Positions 35,504 through 43,551 of a stretch of 64,000 bases of DNA are shown in pieces. This DNA comes from Bacteroides sp. OM05-12 (lineage in GTDB: Bacteria; Bacteroidota; Bacteroidia; Bacteroidales; Bacteroidaceae), in assembly GCF_003438995.1 (NCBI RefSeq), contig NZ_QSUN01000018.1, forward strand, positions 14,576 to 78,575, written 5' to 3'. Position 1 is the first letter of the stretch, and the number at the start of each line of letters is the position of its first letter. The notes beneath the pieces are model-generated. The model searched no databases and had not been told where the DNA came from. It was given only the letters and a program-made list of their open reading frames with translations. The translations under genes and the position numbers were made by a program.

Positions 35504-35559
35504 CAAAAATAGCGCATTATTTTCAGTCGATGTTTGTTGTAAAGCTCATTTTAGCATCT
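35504..35559 (-). promoter_or_regulatory. AraC-regulon promoter, copy 5 (araC-type gene itself)
   Basis: Minus strand: TGAGC (from 35548), TTTACAACAAA, then TATTTTTG (35511-35504). The 37-base spacing is kept. The upstream ACAAA half is replaced by AGATG, so this copy is the most diverged and perhaps the weakest. Confidence 0.7.
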
Positions 35560-35617
35560 AAGAATAATCTTTTATCCTTCGATTTTTGCACCTACATCAC
35601 ACCAAAATGAAGTATAA

Positions 35618-37159
35618 CTATCTCCTCATATATCTATTTCTTACCGTTTTTACCACCCGTAAAGCATGAAGTAAACATCTGCGTCGATAGGCTTCTTCCT
35701 CCTCATCAGGACTTCGACCATCCCAAGACAAATCGGAAGTAGAGTCACCCCCACCGGAGGAAATTGGTACTGGTTGCCCTCCGATAAGTGCATCGGCAAC
35801 GACAAAAATCAGGTTGCGAACCGATGGTACAGCCAACTGTTCGAGCAACGTATTCAGTTCGGATTCCAATTCTTGATTGATGTCGGAAAGAGATTGGTTC
35901 TCTCTTTTCAGTTGATAAAACTCGCCATAATCCGCCAGCACATTGCGCTGGGATGCTTCGACTTGCCGTGCCGCATCATTTCTGTATAGGGATTCTATTT
36001 TGCGGACAATCTCGGTGAATCGTTTTGCAATATGCTGGTTCTGACGCTCCACCCACTTGTCAGTACCGAACAAAGGCACTTTCTCTGTAATTTGCGGTGG
36101 TGTGAAATCGACCTTGTGATTGCGGAACGGCTGGATAACTGAACGGATATTTGTCGCATCTCTGGTCAGCCTATCCAATTCCTGCTCCTTTACATGAAGT
36201 TTGCCAGCCTTGTCTTCAAGTTTGGACTGATATTCAGAAATCTGCTTCTGTATCTCGGCCTTCCAGGATTCATATTCCCTAAGAGCCATTTTGCCGGAAG
36301 CCAAAGACTTGTCAATTTCTTCCAGTTGAGATTGATACTTGAATATCTGCGATTCCAGTTTCCGTATCATGGTTTGGAGTCCCTTGACAGCCTTTTCAGC
36401 CTGTTTTGCCTCTTTGGTCAGTTTGCGGATATAATCGCGCTTATGCAAATGTTGCACATTACGCCCATCAATACTGTCCCCACGTTCAAGACCATATTTA
36501 CTACCGACATCTTCATACAGGGAAGTGTGCATCTCTTTCAATATACGACCATATTCAAACCGGTCTTTCCCAAACTTTGCCGACCACATCACACACTCGC
36601 GTCCGCTTTTGGGACGGATGCCGACCGGAACAATCAGGGCATGGATATGCGGGCTGCTCTCGTCAAGGTGTACCTGAAACCCGACAATGTTTTCCTGCCC
36701 GTATCTGTTGGCGCACCAGTCATAGATGTCCTTCGCCCAATGTTCAATTTCCTTGCACCTATATAGATGACTGTTGTCTGCGTCTTTCTCCATGTTGGCG
36801 GTCTGGTCTCCGAATGCCATCTCAAGTGTCCTGTCATGGTTGCCGCCGAAAACAAATTTAGCGCAACAGTTCGGCTGGATCTTGCTGTCCGGTTTGAATG
36901 GCTTCCAATCCAAAGCGGACAACCGTTCCTGCAAACGGACTTCGAGCGGCTTCTCCTGATAGCCCAACGGATGGATTTTCCCGTCAGGGCCAATCTCGAA
37001 ATTCAGTTTCATTCTGGTCTTGTCGTAGTGGTTGGTTGGATCCTGATTCTTCCTGTCAATCTTCTCCTCGTTCCAACGCCGTTCGTTTTCGTTGGTCTCT
37101 GCCGTGCCGAATGATTTTACAGCCTCGACATGCATGGCCTGTTTTATGTCTGTATTCAT
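35618..37159 (-). CDS. MobV-type relaxase (Mob/Pre family)
   Basis: The relaxase nicks oriT and pilots the element into a recipient using a helper conjugation system. The 513-residue protein has the MobV metal-binding motif HLDESSPHIHALIVPV (His164 to Val179), an N-terminal Mob domain with NHYDKTRMKLNFEI, and a long coiled coil (about 255-350, KAVKGLQTMIRKLESQIFKY). The C-terminal 80 residues are low complexity. A candidate oriT lies just upstream of its start. MobV relaxases are typical of Bacteroides mobilizable elements. Confidence 0.9.
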   Translation of the reverse strand: MNTDIKQAMHVEAVKSFGTAETNENERRWNEEKIDRKNQDPTNHYDKTRMKLNFEIGPDGKIHPLGYQEKPLEVRLQERLSALDWKPFKPDSKIQPNCCAKFVFGGNHDRTLEMAFGDQTANMEKDADNSHLYRCKEIEHWAKDIYDWCANRYGQENIVGFQVHLDESSPHIHALIVPVGIRPKSGRECVMWSAKFGKDRFEYGRILKEMHTSLYEDVGSKYGLERGDSIDGRNVQHLHKRDYIRKLTKEAKQAEKAVKGLQTMIRKLESQIFKYQSQLEEIDKSLASGKMALREYESWKAEIQKQISEYQSKLEDKAGKLHVKEQELDRLTRDATNIRSVIQPFRNHKVDFTPPQITEKVPLFGTDKWVERQNQHIAKRFTEIVRKIESLYRNDAARQVEASQRNVLADYGEFYQLKRENQSLSDINQELESELNTLLEQLAVPSVRNLIFVVADALIGGQPVPISSGGGDSTSDLSWDGRSPDEEEEAYRRRCLLHALRVVKTVRNRYMRR

Positions 37160-37169
37160 AATGTCCTCT

Positions 37170-37300
37170 CAATATATATTTTTATTATTGGAGCTTGCTC
37201 CTATGCCAGTTCACTCAACCGAGCAATGACCGGACTTTATTGCTGCCAGGCAAAAAGTCCTTATTGTGTTATGGACTTTCTATAAATTCCCGGAACAAGT
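37170..37300. other. Candidate origin of transfer upstream of the relaxase
   Basis: Between the relaxase start and the DUF6371 stop are three related arms: ggacttt (37232-37238), aaagtcc (37254-37260) and ggacttt (37273-37279), giving two overlapping hairpins. Also present is ggagcttgctcc (37189-37200). MobV oriT sites usually lie directly upstream of the relaxase gene and contain inverted repeats. The nick site is not identified. Confidence 0.4.
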
Positions 37301-37307
37301 TCCTCCG

Positions 37308-38324
37308 TTATTCAATAAGTTCCAGGCCGAGTTCATCAATCAGGGTTTGTAGGATAGGATTGCGCTGAATCATTTGCTGGAGTATCTGCCGCTTGGATGG
37401 TGAAAAGAGAAAGAAGTCCGCAATGTCCAATCCTTGGCTGCGTTGTTCTTCATCAGATGTACATTCCAATACATTGGAGACAATGACCTTTTTGCAAATT
37501 CCCGACAACAAAGCAGACTTTTCTTTCCATTGTTCAGTTGCTCCTAAATCAGGGATGAGTGTTACTTCCCTGTCTTTAAGAACCTGCATCGCATCGCTGT
37601 TGAAACAACCGTTCTTGCCACCAGTCGCCAGCCATATATAATCGGATATAAAATGACTCATGACAACAGCAGTCTTTTCACTTTCGACCAGCATTACCGG
37701 AGAAGTAGAGTTCTTCAAAAGATGTTCTCCAAACAGGCATTGCTTCAAATGGAAATCCTGCAATTTCAACTCAGAATGAGCCCATCCGACAAATGCCTGA
37801 GGCTCCTTAACCCGATGCCCTGTTTCTGCATTATAACACATCACCTTACCGGTTCTTACCAGTCCATTTATATCCATCTGCCAGAAAACTGCAGAGCCTC
37901 CCCATTTTGCGGATGTTCCTATGCGATACATTCCAAACAGCCTGCTTGTCTCATCTTCGCCAAACACTCGGCAGAAATATTGGAACAAAGGGTTAATCGA
38001 ATAATGCGATTGACTCCTTTCGACATAGGAAGAAGGGACATATGAAACTGGATTCTTGTCTACCGGCTTATAAATGATGGACTGGAATGATTTGCCTATA
38101 CTCTCAGTCATTCTCAATATATTAGGATTATTCTTGAAGTATTCTTTAGGTGTATAGTGATACCCGCAACTGTTCTCATGGTCACACTTCCCGACATTAC
38201 CAGGAAAGGTAATACTACCTTGTTCATCAATATACCTGACAAAACATCGGCTTTTACCACAACTCGGACAAGTAATCTTGCTTCCGAATCTGTATTTCTG
38301 CAAATGAAATCTGTATTCACTCAT
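37308..38324 (-). CDS. DUF6371-like protein with zinc finger and TOPRIM-type region
   Basis: From the ATG at 38324 the 338-residue protein has a zinc ribbon (Cys19, Cys22, Cys47, Cys53: CPSC and CDHENSC). The central part resembles bacteriophage and plasmid primases (VMLVESEKTAVVMSHF; LATGGKNGCFNSDAM; VTLIPDLGA), a TOPRIM-like pattern. The open frame extends to 38423, but the first 33 codons read through the inverted repeat. The chosen start overlaps the DUF3987 stop by 8 bases, suggesting coupling. A role in element replication is inferred. Confidence 0.75.
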   Translation of the reverse strand: MSEYRFHLQKYRFGSKITCPSCGKSRCFVRYIDEQGSITFPGNVGKCDHENSCGYHYTPKEYFKNNPNILRMTESIGKSFQSIIYKPVDKNPVSYVPSSYVERSQSHYSINPLFQYFCRVFGEDETSRLFGMYRIGTSAKWGGSAVFWQMDINGLVRTGKVMCYNAETGHRVKEPQAFVGWAHSELKLQDFHLKQCLFGEHLLKNSTSPVMLVESEKTAVVMSHFISDYIWLATGGKNGCFNSDAMQVLKDREVTLIPDLGATEQWKEKSALLSGICKKVIVSNVLECTSDEEQRSQGLDIADFFLFSPSKRQILQQMIQRNPILQTLIDELGLELIE

Positions 38325-39816
38325 GATTCCCGGAGTTTTCTGTCGTTGCACTTTGCACTTTTGCACTTCGAGAGGATAGCATGGCATCCTTACCAAAGGA
38401 AAGTGCAAAAGTGCAAGGTGCATCAGTGTTTTCTGCTACAAGTTTACGATAGACTCCATGCTGGAGTTTGGCTATAAGGGGATGTTGAAGCCGGCACAGC
38501 TGGTCAAGCGCATAATAAACAGTACGTCTGGACATATCAACTTTTCTACCTGCAACAACAGCATCCCCAGAAGTAAATGTCTCTCCCAACAGGGAAAGCC
38601 AAGATTCCTTCGTTTCACCTATACTGTTTATGACAATGGCTTCCTGAATCCTCCTGTATGTTTCTTCGTAATAATCAATCATACGGATTGCCGACCTTAC
38701 AGAATCCTGTTCGATATACTGCATATCGTCATCATCAGTTGCCCATTTCATTATCTGGAACAATAGTGCAAGGCGTGCGACATGCCCGTTGAGTTTCATT
38801 TTACGGCTTTCCACATCAGCATCATCCTCAATAGCATTTACAGCATCGATAATTCCATTATACCATTCGTAAAAGCATTCCTCCGCATCATCGGACATTG
38901 TTAGAATACGGGGATTTACCGTCATGCCTTTCTCATCAAGAATACAAGGGATACTGAAGACTCTGTTGATTATTGTTCTCCATTGATTCATAATATCAGG
39001 ACGGACTGTATTTCTTTCTTCCCGTCTCCATCCGGATATTTTTCTGTTTTTGGGATAGACAAACAGAAAGCGGTCAAGCAATCCATTGGCAAGAAATTCT
39101 GTACGGAAGACTTCCTGCAGCATATTTGTCTGTACCGAACCTATGACATTTATACATGGGTTCTTGATTAGAATAGGACGTGATTCGGACTTGCGGATAA
39201 CCTTTAACGGCTGTCCGCTATAAGCTGTCAGCAAATCTTCAATGAGGTTGTTCTTGCTATTGTACCTTTTAACCGAATTGAACAAAGCCAAAATTTCATC
39301 GACAACCAATGTTATCCCACGTTGATTATACTGATGAATATTCATCATCGCCTCAGGAGTAGAATCATAAATGACAGTAGTTACAAAATTCGGTTTCTTG
39401 AGCAACTGCCCTTCCACTTCATTTCCGTGCTTGCCTACGGACATGGCTCTTTCATATTCATCACATTCCTCGTTATATTTCTCATGCAACCGGTCATCAT
39501 ACTCATTAATCGGCTTATATATAAAACCGAGAGGAGGAGTCTTCCCAAGCCCAGGACGACCGACCAACATCATATAAAGGGAAGGGCAAGTTTTCCACTC
39601 GCCCTTTATACGGATATGGCAAGAGTTACCTATTGCAGTAGCAACAGCAGAAAGGATAATAGAAGCTGTATATTCTACATTAAAATTTTCGTATCTGGCA
39701 AGATTCAAGATAATCTCCTGTATTTTGTCGGGGAAAACATCCAACGGAAGTCCCGTTTCTGGAATATGCTCAACCTCAGAACGGAGCATATTTGTCAGAT
39801 GCAGATTATCATACAT
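38317..39816 (-). CDS. DUF3987 (YfjI-like) ATPase/helicase-like replication protein
   Basis: From the ATG at 39816 the 499-residue protein has a P-loop (GRPGLGKT, 86-93) and a Walker B stretch ITLVVDEILALFNS. LIEDLLTAYSGQPLKVIRK and INVIGSVQTNMLQEVF are typical of DUF3987. These proteins accompany primase-like genes in Bacteroidales mobile elements. Its 3' end contains an iteron-like inverted repeat. It overlaps the HTH gene by 8 bases and the DUF6371 gene by 8 bases. Confidence 0.82.
   Translation of the reverse strand: MYDNLHLTNMLRSEVEHIPETGLPLDVFPDKIQEIILNLARYENFNVEYTASIILSAVATAIGNSCHIRIKGEWKTCPSLYMMLVGRPGLGKTPPLGFIYKPINEYDDRLHEKYNEECDEYERAMSVGKHGNEVEGQLLKKPNFVTTVIYDSTPEAMMNIHQYNQRGITLVVDEILALFNSVKRYNSKNNLIEDLLTAYSGQPLKVIRKSESRPILIKNPCINVIGSVQTNMLQEVFRTEFLANGLLDRFLFVYPKNRKISGWRREERNTVRPDIMNQWRTIINRVFSIPCILDEKGMTVNPRILTMSDDAEECFYEWYNGIIDAVNAIEDDADVESRKMKLNGHVARLALLFQIMKWATDDDDMQYIEQDSVRSAIRMIDYYEETYRRIQEAIVINSIGETKESWLSLLGETFTSGDAVVAGRKVDMSRRTVYYALDQLCRLQHPLIAKLQHGVYRKLVAENTDAPCTFALSFGKDAMLSSRSAKVQSATTENSGNHE
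38346..38422. repeat. Large iteron-like inverted repeat of ttgcactt words
   Basis: Three ttgcactt-type words (38346-38369) face three aagtgcaa words (38399-38422). The two arms are complementary over about 22 positions with few mismatches, around a 29-base loop. It lies in the last codons of the DUF3987 gene, just upstream of the DUF6371 start. Iterons, a replication origin or a translational hairpin are all possible. Confidence 0.6.
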
Positions 39817-40138
39817 GATAGTCTCCTCCCTGTTCCGGTAAAACATCCCCGACTGCAAAGGCTTCATAATGGAAACGCCTTAGAAAGCGGTCCACATCCT
39901 CCTGAGTATACCAATACTTATCACCTTCACGGGAATAGCCGAGGTAGCCGTTGTCCCGTAATTTCTTCAGATATTTCTCCTTGATACCCAATTTTGCCAT
40001 CAAGGATTTGTTGTCATACAGACAATTCGCCGCCACCTTATTTGCAGATGGCAGTTTTTCTTGTCGTTCTACTATGCGGAGAATCTTTTCTAACAATTCT
40101 CTTTCACATATAGTCTCTACCTGTAATTTCTTTGCCAT
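39809..40138 (-). CDS. DUF3853-like helix-turn-helix protein
   Basis: The 109-residue protein has a winged or MerR-like C-terminal half (SLMAKLGIKEKYLKKLRDNG, then KYWYTQEDVDRFLRRF), the excisionase-like fold used in Bacteroidales element regulation or excision, and an N-terminal helical part. It is first in the replication-mobilization operon and its stop overlaps the DUF3987 start. A role in excision or plasmid-like replication control is inferred. Confidence 0.75.
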   Translation of the reverse strand: MAKKLQVETICERELLEKILRIVERQEKLPSANKVAANCLYDNKSLMAKLGIKEKYLKKLRDNGYLGYSREGDKYWYTQEDVDRFLRRFHYEAFAVGDVLPEQGGDYHV

Positions 40139-40352
40139 AGTAAATCATATTATGGCTTTCCAATCCTTATGCACACTCGGACTTTAAGCCGGGTTATCTT
40201 GCCATGACACGACTGTGCACATCGTCTCACGACAGTGGCGAAGGTAGAGAGTCCTTAGAACCTAAGAAGTTAGCATAGATTATATAACAGGTTATTCCTA
40301 ATGTTAGACTAATATTAGGATACGCGCTTAACCATCTGATTATAAATAAAAA
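40139..40352. other. Regulatory gap upstream of the replication operon
   Basis: No gene is seen. Features are two gtcgtg words about 20 bases apart on the minus strand, a tgtgcaca palindrome (near 40215), and a candidate -7 box TACCTTCG (near 40243-40250, one mismatch). A palindromic cctaatgttagactaatattagg lies within 40297-40320. These could be binding sites for the HTH protein. Confidence 0.35.
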
Positions 40353-40372
40353 GAGCAGCCGTTTGGCTACTC
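40353..40372 (-). terminator. Terminator overlapping the stop of the membrane protein gene
   Basis: On the minus strand agtagcc, aaac and ggctgct form a stem followed by ctttttattt. The stop codon of the membrane protein lies inside the stem. Confidence 0.5.
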
Positions 40373-41035
40373 AAAAAAAATGTCGATTTTCTGAAAATTT
40401 TTCGGCACAGTCAGGTCTTTTCTGTTTTGACGGGACTGCCCTATGTCTGAAGTATCAAAAAGAGTACATAATTCGGCATCAGGGAAAAGCTCCATTCCGA
40501 ATTTCCAATAGGTCTTAGTTTCCATTTTAAGACGCTCCGGATAGTCTCCACAATAAATCCGACCACACATATATGCTAAAAGCACTTTTGATTCTTTCCA
40601 TTTATAATGGGAACCGTGTTCTTCCATATAACCGGCTTCAATGGCTTTGCCGAAAACTTTCTTTGCGAGTTCCGTATTCAATGTCCCCGACAAAACAACA
40701 GAAGCGTCAATATCTGCTGTCTGTTCCTCCGAAACTGGAGTTACAATGTTACCATTTTTATTTATCTTTCCCTTATTTCCCTCTTTCATCATTTCAGCGC
40801 AAAAGGCGAGAGCTGCGCCTGAAATCAATGTTATGATAGTACCCCAAAACGTTGCAGAACCGGTATTGTCTCCATCAATCGGATTTATCACACCGATTCC
40901 GACAAGCAACAACGTACCAGCAAATAGGGTAATAGCACTTGACCAAAGAATCAACCTTGCATATCTTTTGAAAGCAAAGGACAAAGCAAGAACGATAATA
41001 CAAAGACCTATAACCAAGAATATTATTTGTAGCAT
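40367..41035 (-). CDS. Small membrane protein of unknown function
   Basis: The 222-residue protein has hydrophobic helices at about 1-22 (MLQIIFLVIGLCIIVLALSF), 32-52 and 68-86, followed by a soluble C-terminal half (NTELAKKVFGKAIEAGYMEE, LLAYMCGRIYCGDYPERLKM). The soluble part has a conserved-looking helix-rich segment that resembles small HTH folds, but I cannot name the family. It lies between the integrase and the replication genes. Function unknown. Confidence 0.6.
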   Translation of the reverse strand: MLQIIFLVIGLCIIVLALSFAFKRYARLILWSSAITLFAGTLLLVGIGVINPIDGDNTGSATFWGTIITLISGAALAFCAEMMKEGNKGKINKNGNIVTPVSEEQTADIDASVVLSGTLNTELAKKVFGKAIEAGYMEEHGSHYKWKESKVLLAYMCGRIYCGDYPERLKMETKTYWKFGMELFPDAELCTLFDTSDIGQSRQNRKDLTVPKNFQKIDIFFE

Positions 41036-41089
41036 AAGTATTTCTAATTGTACAAAAAACTAATTATTCATTATTATAAATTCTGAAAA

Positions 41090-42448
41090 TCAGATTATTT
41101 CAAGCGGAGTGAACTCTTCTTTCAGCCGGGCTACTTCAGCAGACAAGGTTTCCGGCAAGAAACGGGCATAGACTTTCTCCGTTACATCCGTACTGCCATG
41201 ACCGAGCAATCGGCTGACTACAGACATCGACAAGCCTTTGTTCAAAGCAAAGACGGCAAACGAATGTCGGGCCACATGCATCGAAAGGCTGAAAGGCAAG
41301 CCGATTTGTTCACCAACGACAGCCAGTGATTGGTTGATACATTTGGTCGCATTGTTGCGGGCCTTATAAAGTGCCTCCGCATCATCCAAATCCAGAGATT
41401 CCTTCACAAGATTGAATACATATTTACACCCTTCACGTTTTTCCTGCCATTGCTGCAAGATGTGCAGGGCAGGTTCAGTAAGTGGTATCACATGGCGTTT
41501 GTTTGTCTTGATCATAACCTTTCGTAGCTCGTTTCTTGCAAAGTCAATGTGTTTCCACTGCAAAGTCATCACATCCACCACACGGAGTCCGCAAGCGTGA
41601 AATGCGAAGAAAAACATTTCTAAAAACTCTTTCCTTCGAGGTTCCATACAAGTCCTGTAATACTCCAGCAAGGCCAGCATCTGTTCTTTAGTCAAACTTT
41701 TTCCGTCAAATTCGTTTTCCTCCTCCGACAAAGAAACTTTGGTAACTATACGCATATCTTGAATCCTCGCATTTATAGCCGGCTCCATGATGTTCATTTC
41801 ACAGGCATACGCACAGGCTTTCAGGATAGGTGTCAAAGAATGATTGATGGTTGCATCGCTGTTCTGCTTGATTTCCCTGCGCCATTCTATATAACTGTCC
41901 AAAAGCTCAGGAGTCATATCACCGACAAAAATAGAATCCGGACGGTAAGTCCCTTGTTTGGTCGCTCTCAAAAAGGTCTGGAATATATTCATGCAACTCT
42001 TTCCGTTCTCATACCGACTTCTTCCGATTCTGTTTCTCGAATAATCAGAAGCGAGGCGTTCCAATGTGAACTCCACGAAATCTTTTCCCTGGTCGCGTCG
42101 GGCAAGAGGCTTGTCTGCAAGAAAGCCGGAAATGACATCTACCGTTATTTGATTTGGATGCTTTTCGTTGTACTCCGCAAGCAGACTATCGATCCGTTCA
42201 ACACGAGCCAGCAGAAGCTGATTCAGCCGTTTGGCCTCATTGCCGTGACTTACACGAATCTCGCCACGTCCCTGATTGCCGTTCTGGTTCCAGTCCGCAA
42301 CCTTGACAAAGACATTCGTTGTCTTACGGATTATCTGCCTGTTCCAAGTATATTCCAACTCGACAGGATAAGTCTTGTCTTTTTCGGCATCCTTTGGAGC
42401 ACGAAGGCGATATTTGCCTAACGGATATATTCTTTTCGGTCTTCCCAT
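41090..42448 (-). CDS. int: Tyrosine recombinase (CTnDOT-type integrase)
   Basis: The enzyme integrates and excises the element. The 452-residue protein has an N-terminal arm-binding part (KYRLRAPKDAEKDKTYPVEL), a SAM-like core-binding domain, and a catalytic domain. The catalytic Arg lies in HACGLRVVDVMTLQW, HxxR is at 391-394 (HVARHSF), His417 lies in LLGHGS, and the nucleophile is Tyr427 (KVYARFL). A strong Shine-Dalgarno (AAAGGAGG) lies 8 bases upstream. Its promoter and the right arm sites overlap, so the integrase may repress itself. It is the last element gene before attR. Confidence 0.93.
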   Translation of the reverse strand: MGRPKRIYPLGKYRLRAPKDAEKDKTYPVELEYTWNRQIIRKTTNVFVKVADWNQNGNQGRGEIRVSHGNEAKRLNQLLLARVERIDSLLAEYNEKHPNQITVDVISGFLADKPLARRDQGKDFVEFTLERLASDYSRNRIGRSRYENGKSCMNIFQTFLRATKQGTYRPDSIFVGDMTPELLDSYIEWRREIKQNSDATINHSLTPILKACAYACEMNIMEPAINARIQDMRIVTKVSLSEEENEFDGKSLTKEQMLALLEYYRTCMEPRRKEFLEMFFFAFHACGLRVVDVMTLQWKHIDFARNELRKVMIKTNKRHVIPLTEPALHILQQWQEKREGCKYVFNLVKESLDLDDAEALYKARNNATKCINQSLAVVGEQIGLPFSLSMHVARHSFAVFALNKGLSMSVVSRLLGHGSTDVTEKVYARFLPETLSAEVARLKEEFTPLEII

Positions 42449-42486
42449 ACTTTTTTCCTCCTTTTACCAATATTCCTGAGGAGAAA

Positions 42487-42494
42487 CAAAGATA
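42487..42494 (-). promoter_or_regulatory. -7 box of the integrase gene
   Basis: TATCTTTG on the minus strand lies 39 bases upstream of the integrase ATG. The caaacaaa words of the right arm sites lie right behind it. Confidence 0.6.
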
Positions 42495-42500
42495 TGGAAT

Positions 42501-42601
42501 TTTAGGCAAACAAACTCCGATTTTGAGAAGAAAAATCGCAATTTAGACAAACAAACCACACTATCCAATACCATAAAATACCAGCGCGACAAACAAATAT
42601 T
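42501..42601. promoter_or_regulatory. Right arm-type integrase binding sites (candidate)
   Basis: Three related words lie here: tttaggcaaacaaactccg (42501-42519), caaacaaaccacactatc (within 42542-42565) and gacaaacaaatatt (42588-42601). Two of them match the left-end words in order and orientation. They lie 51, 87 and 133 bases from the right core. Confidence 0.6.
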
Positions 42602-42618
42602 CATTGTTCGTCGCGCTG
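42582..42618. terminator. Stem-loop just inside attR
   Basis: cagcgcgac (42582-42590) pairs with gtcgcgctg (42610-42618), and inner aacaa/ttgtt extends the stem. It lies 33 bases past the DUF2795 stop on the minus strand and could replace the terminator displaced by insertion. No T-run follows, so termination is uncertain. It overlaps an arm site. Confidence 0.45.
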
Positions 42619-42649
42619 ATATTTAATTATTTAACCTGCTAAAAGACCA

Positions 42650-42871
42650 TCAATACTCTTCCTCGTTGAAGAAGAAATCTTCTTTGCTAGGATAATCAGG
42701 CCAGATATCTTCTATGCTCTCATATATTTCACCTTCATCTTCCATTTCCTGAAGATTTTCAATAACCTCCAAAGGTGCACCTGAACGCATTGCATAATCA
42801 ATAAGCTCATCCTTGGTAGCAGGCCAAGGAGCATCTTCTAGTTTTGATGCTAATTCCAATGTCCAATACAT
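42650..42871 (-). CDS. DUF2795 family small protein, integration target
   Basis: The 73-residue acidic protein (MYWTLELASKLEDAPWPATK and on, with KDELIDYAMRSGAPLEVIEN) is a DUF2795 protein of unknown function. Its last codons are the integration core. The attR copy ends FNEEEY-TGA, while the stranded chromosomal copy ends FNEEEY-TAA, so the protein is restored exactly. A -7 box (TACTTTTG) lies 52 bases upstream. It is a conserved host gene used as an insertion site, not cargo. Confidence 0.88.
   Translation of the reverse strand: MYWTLELASKLEDAPWPATKDELIDYAMRSGAPLEVIENLQEMEDEGEIYESIEDIWPDYPSKEDFFFNEEEY
42652..42672. repeat. attR core (right direct repeat)
   Basis: aatactcttc, c, tcgttgaaga; one substitution from attL at 17434-17454. 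It lies within the final codons of the DUF2795 gene. Confidence 0.88.
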
Positions 42872-42922
42872 AGCTTCTCTTATTAATTGTAATTACTAAT
42901 TTCTTATATCTCTATTTTCCCG

Positions 42923-42930
42923 CAAAAGTA
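42923..42930 (-). promoter_or_regulatory. -7 box of the DUF2795 gene
   Basis: TACTTTTG on the minus strand, with TTGC 18 bases upstream, near the TTTG-N19-TAnnTTTG arrangement. Confidence 0.5.
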
Positions 42931-42942
42931 AAACAAATAATT

Positions 42943-43506
42943 TCACTTGCAACTTTTATTCCAAAATATTTCATCACAATTTTCACACAAATTGATTTTA
43001 CGGGATAAAACAAATAAATAATCAGACAGACGATTAATGTAGGCCAATACATTTTCATCAATAACACAAGTGTCTTTCAAAGACAAAACACAACGTTCGG
43101 CTCGTCGGCAAACTGTTCGGCAAATATGACAAACGGCAGCCCCACGTGCTCCACCTGGAATAACAAATGCCCTGAGCGGAGGCAACAATTCATCCATCGT
43201 ATCAATCGCATTCTCTAAAACGGTTATATCATCTACAGAAATAATACTGGCGCAATTAAGGGTAGTCGTAGATTGATCCGTGGCTAAATAGGAACCAACT
43301 GAAAATAATTTATTTTGTACTTGCAAAAGCAGTTCTCTATCATGCTCTTCATTTAAATAAGTCAGCAATAAGCCTAAATGTGCATTCAATTCGTCAACCG
43401 TACCATATGCGTTTAAACGAATGTGAGTTTTAGCAACTCTTGTACCTCCAACTAAGCTCGTAGTCCCTTTATCACCTGTTTTTGTATAGACTCCACTTTT
43501 TTTCAT
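42943..43506 (-). CDS. PduO-type cob(I)yrinic acid a,c-diamide adenosyltransferase
   Basis: The enzyme transfers the adenosyl group of ATP to cob(I)alamin, making coenzyme B12. The 187-residue protein has the family ATP motif [12 protein letters not shown] (9-20), [10 protein letters not shown], and CRRAERCV with [17 protein letters not shown] near the end. Cytoplasmic. It lies 45 bases downstream of the methyltransferase gene on the same strand and may be co-transcribed. Confidence 0.93.
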   Translation of the reverse strand: MKKSGVYTKTGDKGTTSLVGGTRVAKTHIRLNAYGTVDELNAHLGLLLTYLNEEHDRELLLQVQNKLFSVGSYLATDQSTTTLNCASIISVDDITVLENAIDTMDELLPPLRAFVIPGGARGAAVCHICRTVCRRAERCVLSLKDTCVIDENVLAYINRLSDYLFVLSRKINLCENCDEIFWNKSCK

Positions 43507-43551
43507 GGTTATATTTGTTTGATTAGACTTTCAGTCAACACACAAATATAA

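Larger units (their letters stand above)
17434..42672. mobile_element. Integrative mobilizable element, about 25.2 kb
   Basis: Both borders carry a 21-bp repeat (aatactcttc, then t or c, then tcgttgaaga) at 17434-17454 and 42652-42672. The repeat lies in the final codons of a DUF2795 gene. The integrase gene sits at the right end, matching candidate arm-type sites lie inside both ends, and MobV relaxase and replication-type genes lie within. No mating-pair or type IV coupling genes are seen, so transfer would need a helper. Base composition is mosaic: the 21-35.5 kb cargo looks richer in G+C than the AT-rich HEPN/ATPase end and the chromosome flanks. Confidence 0.9.
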
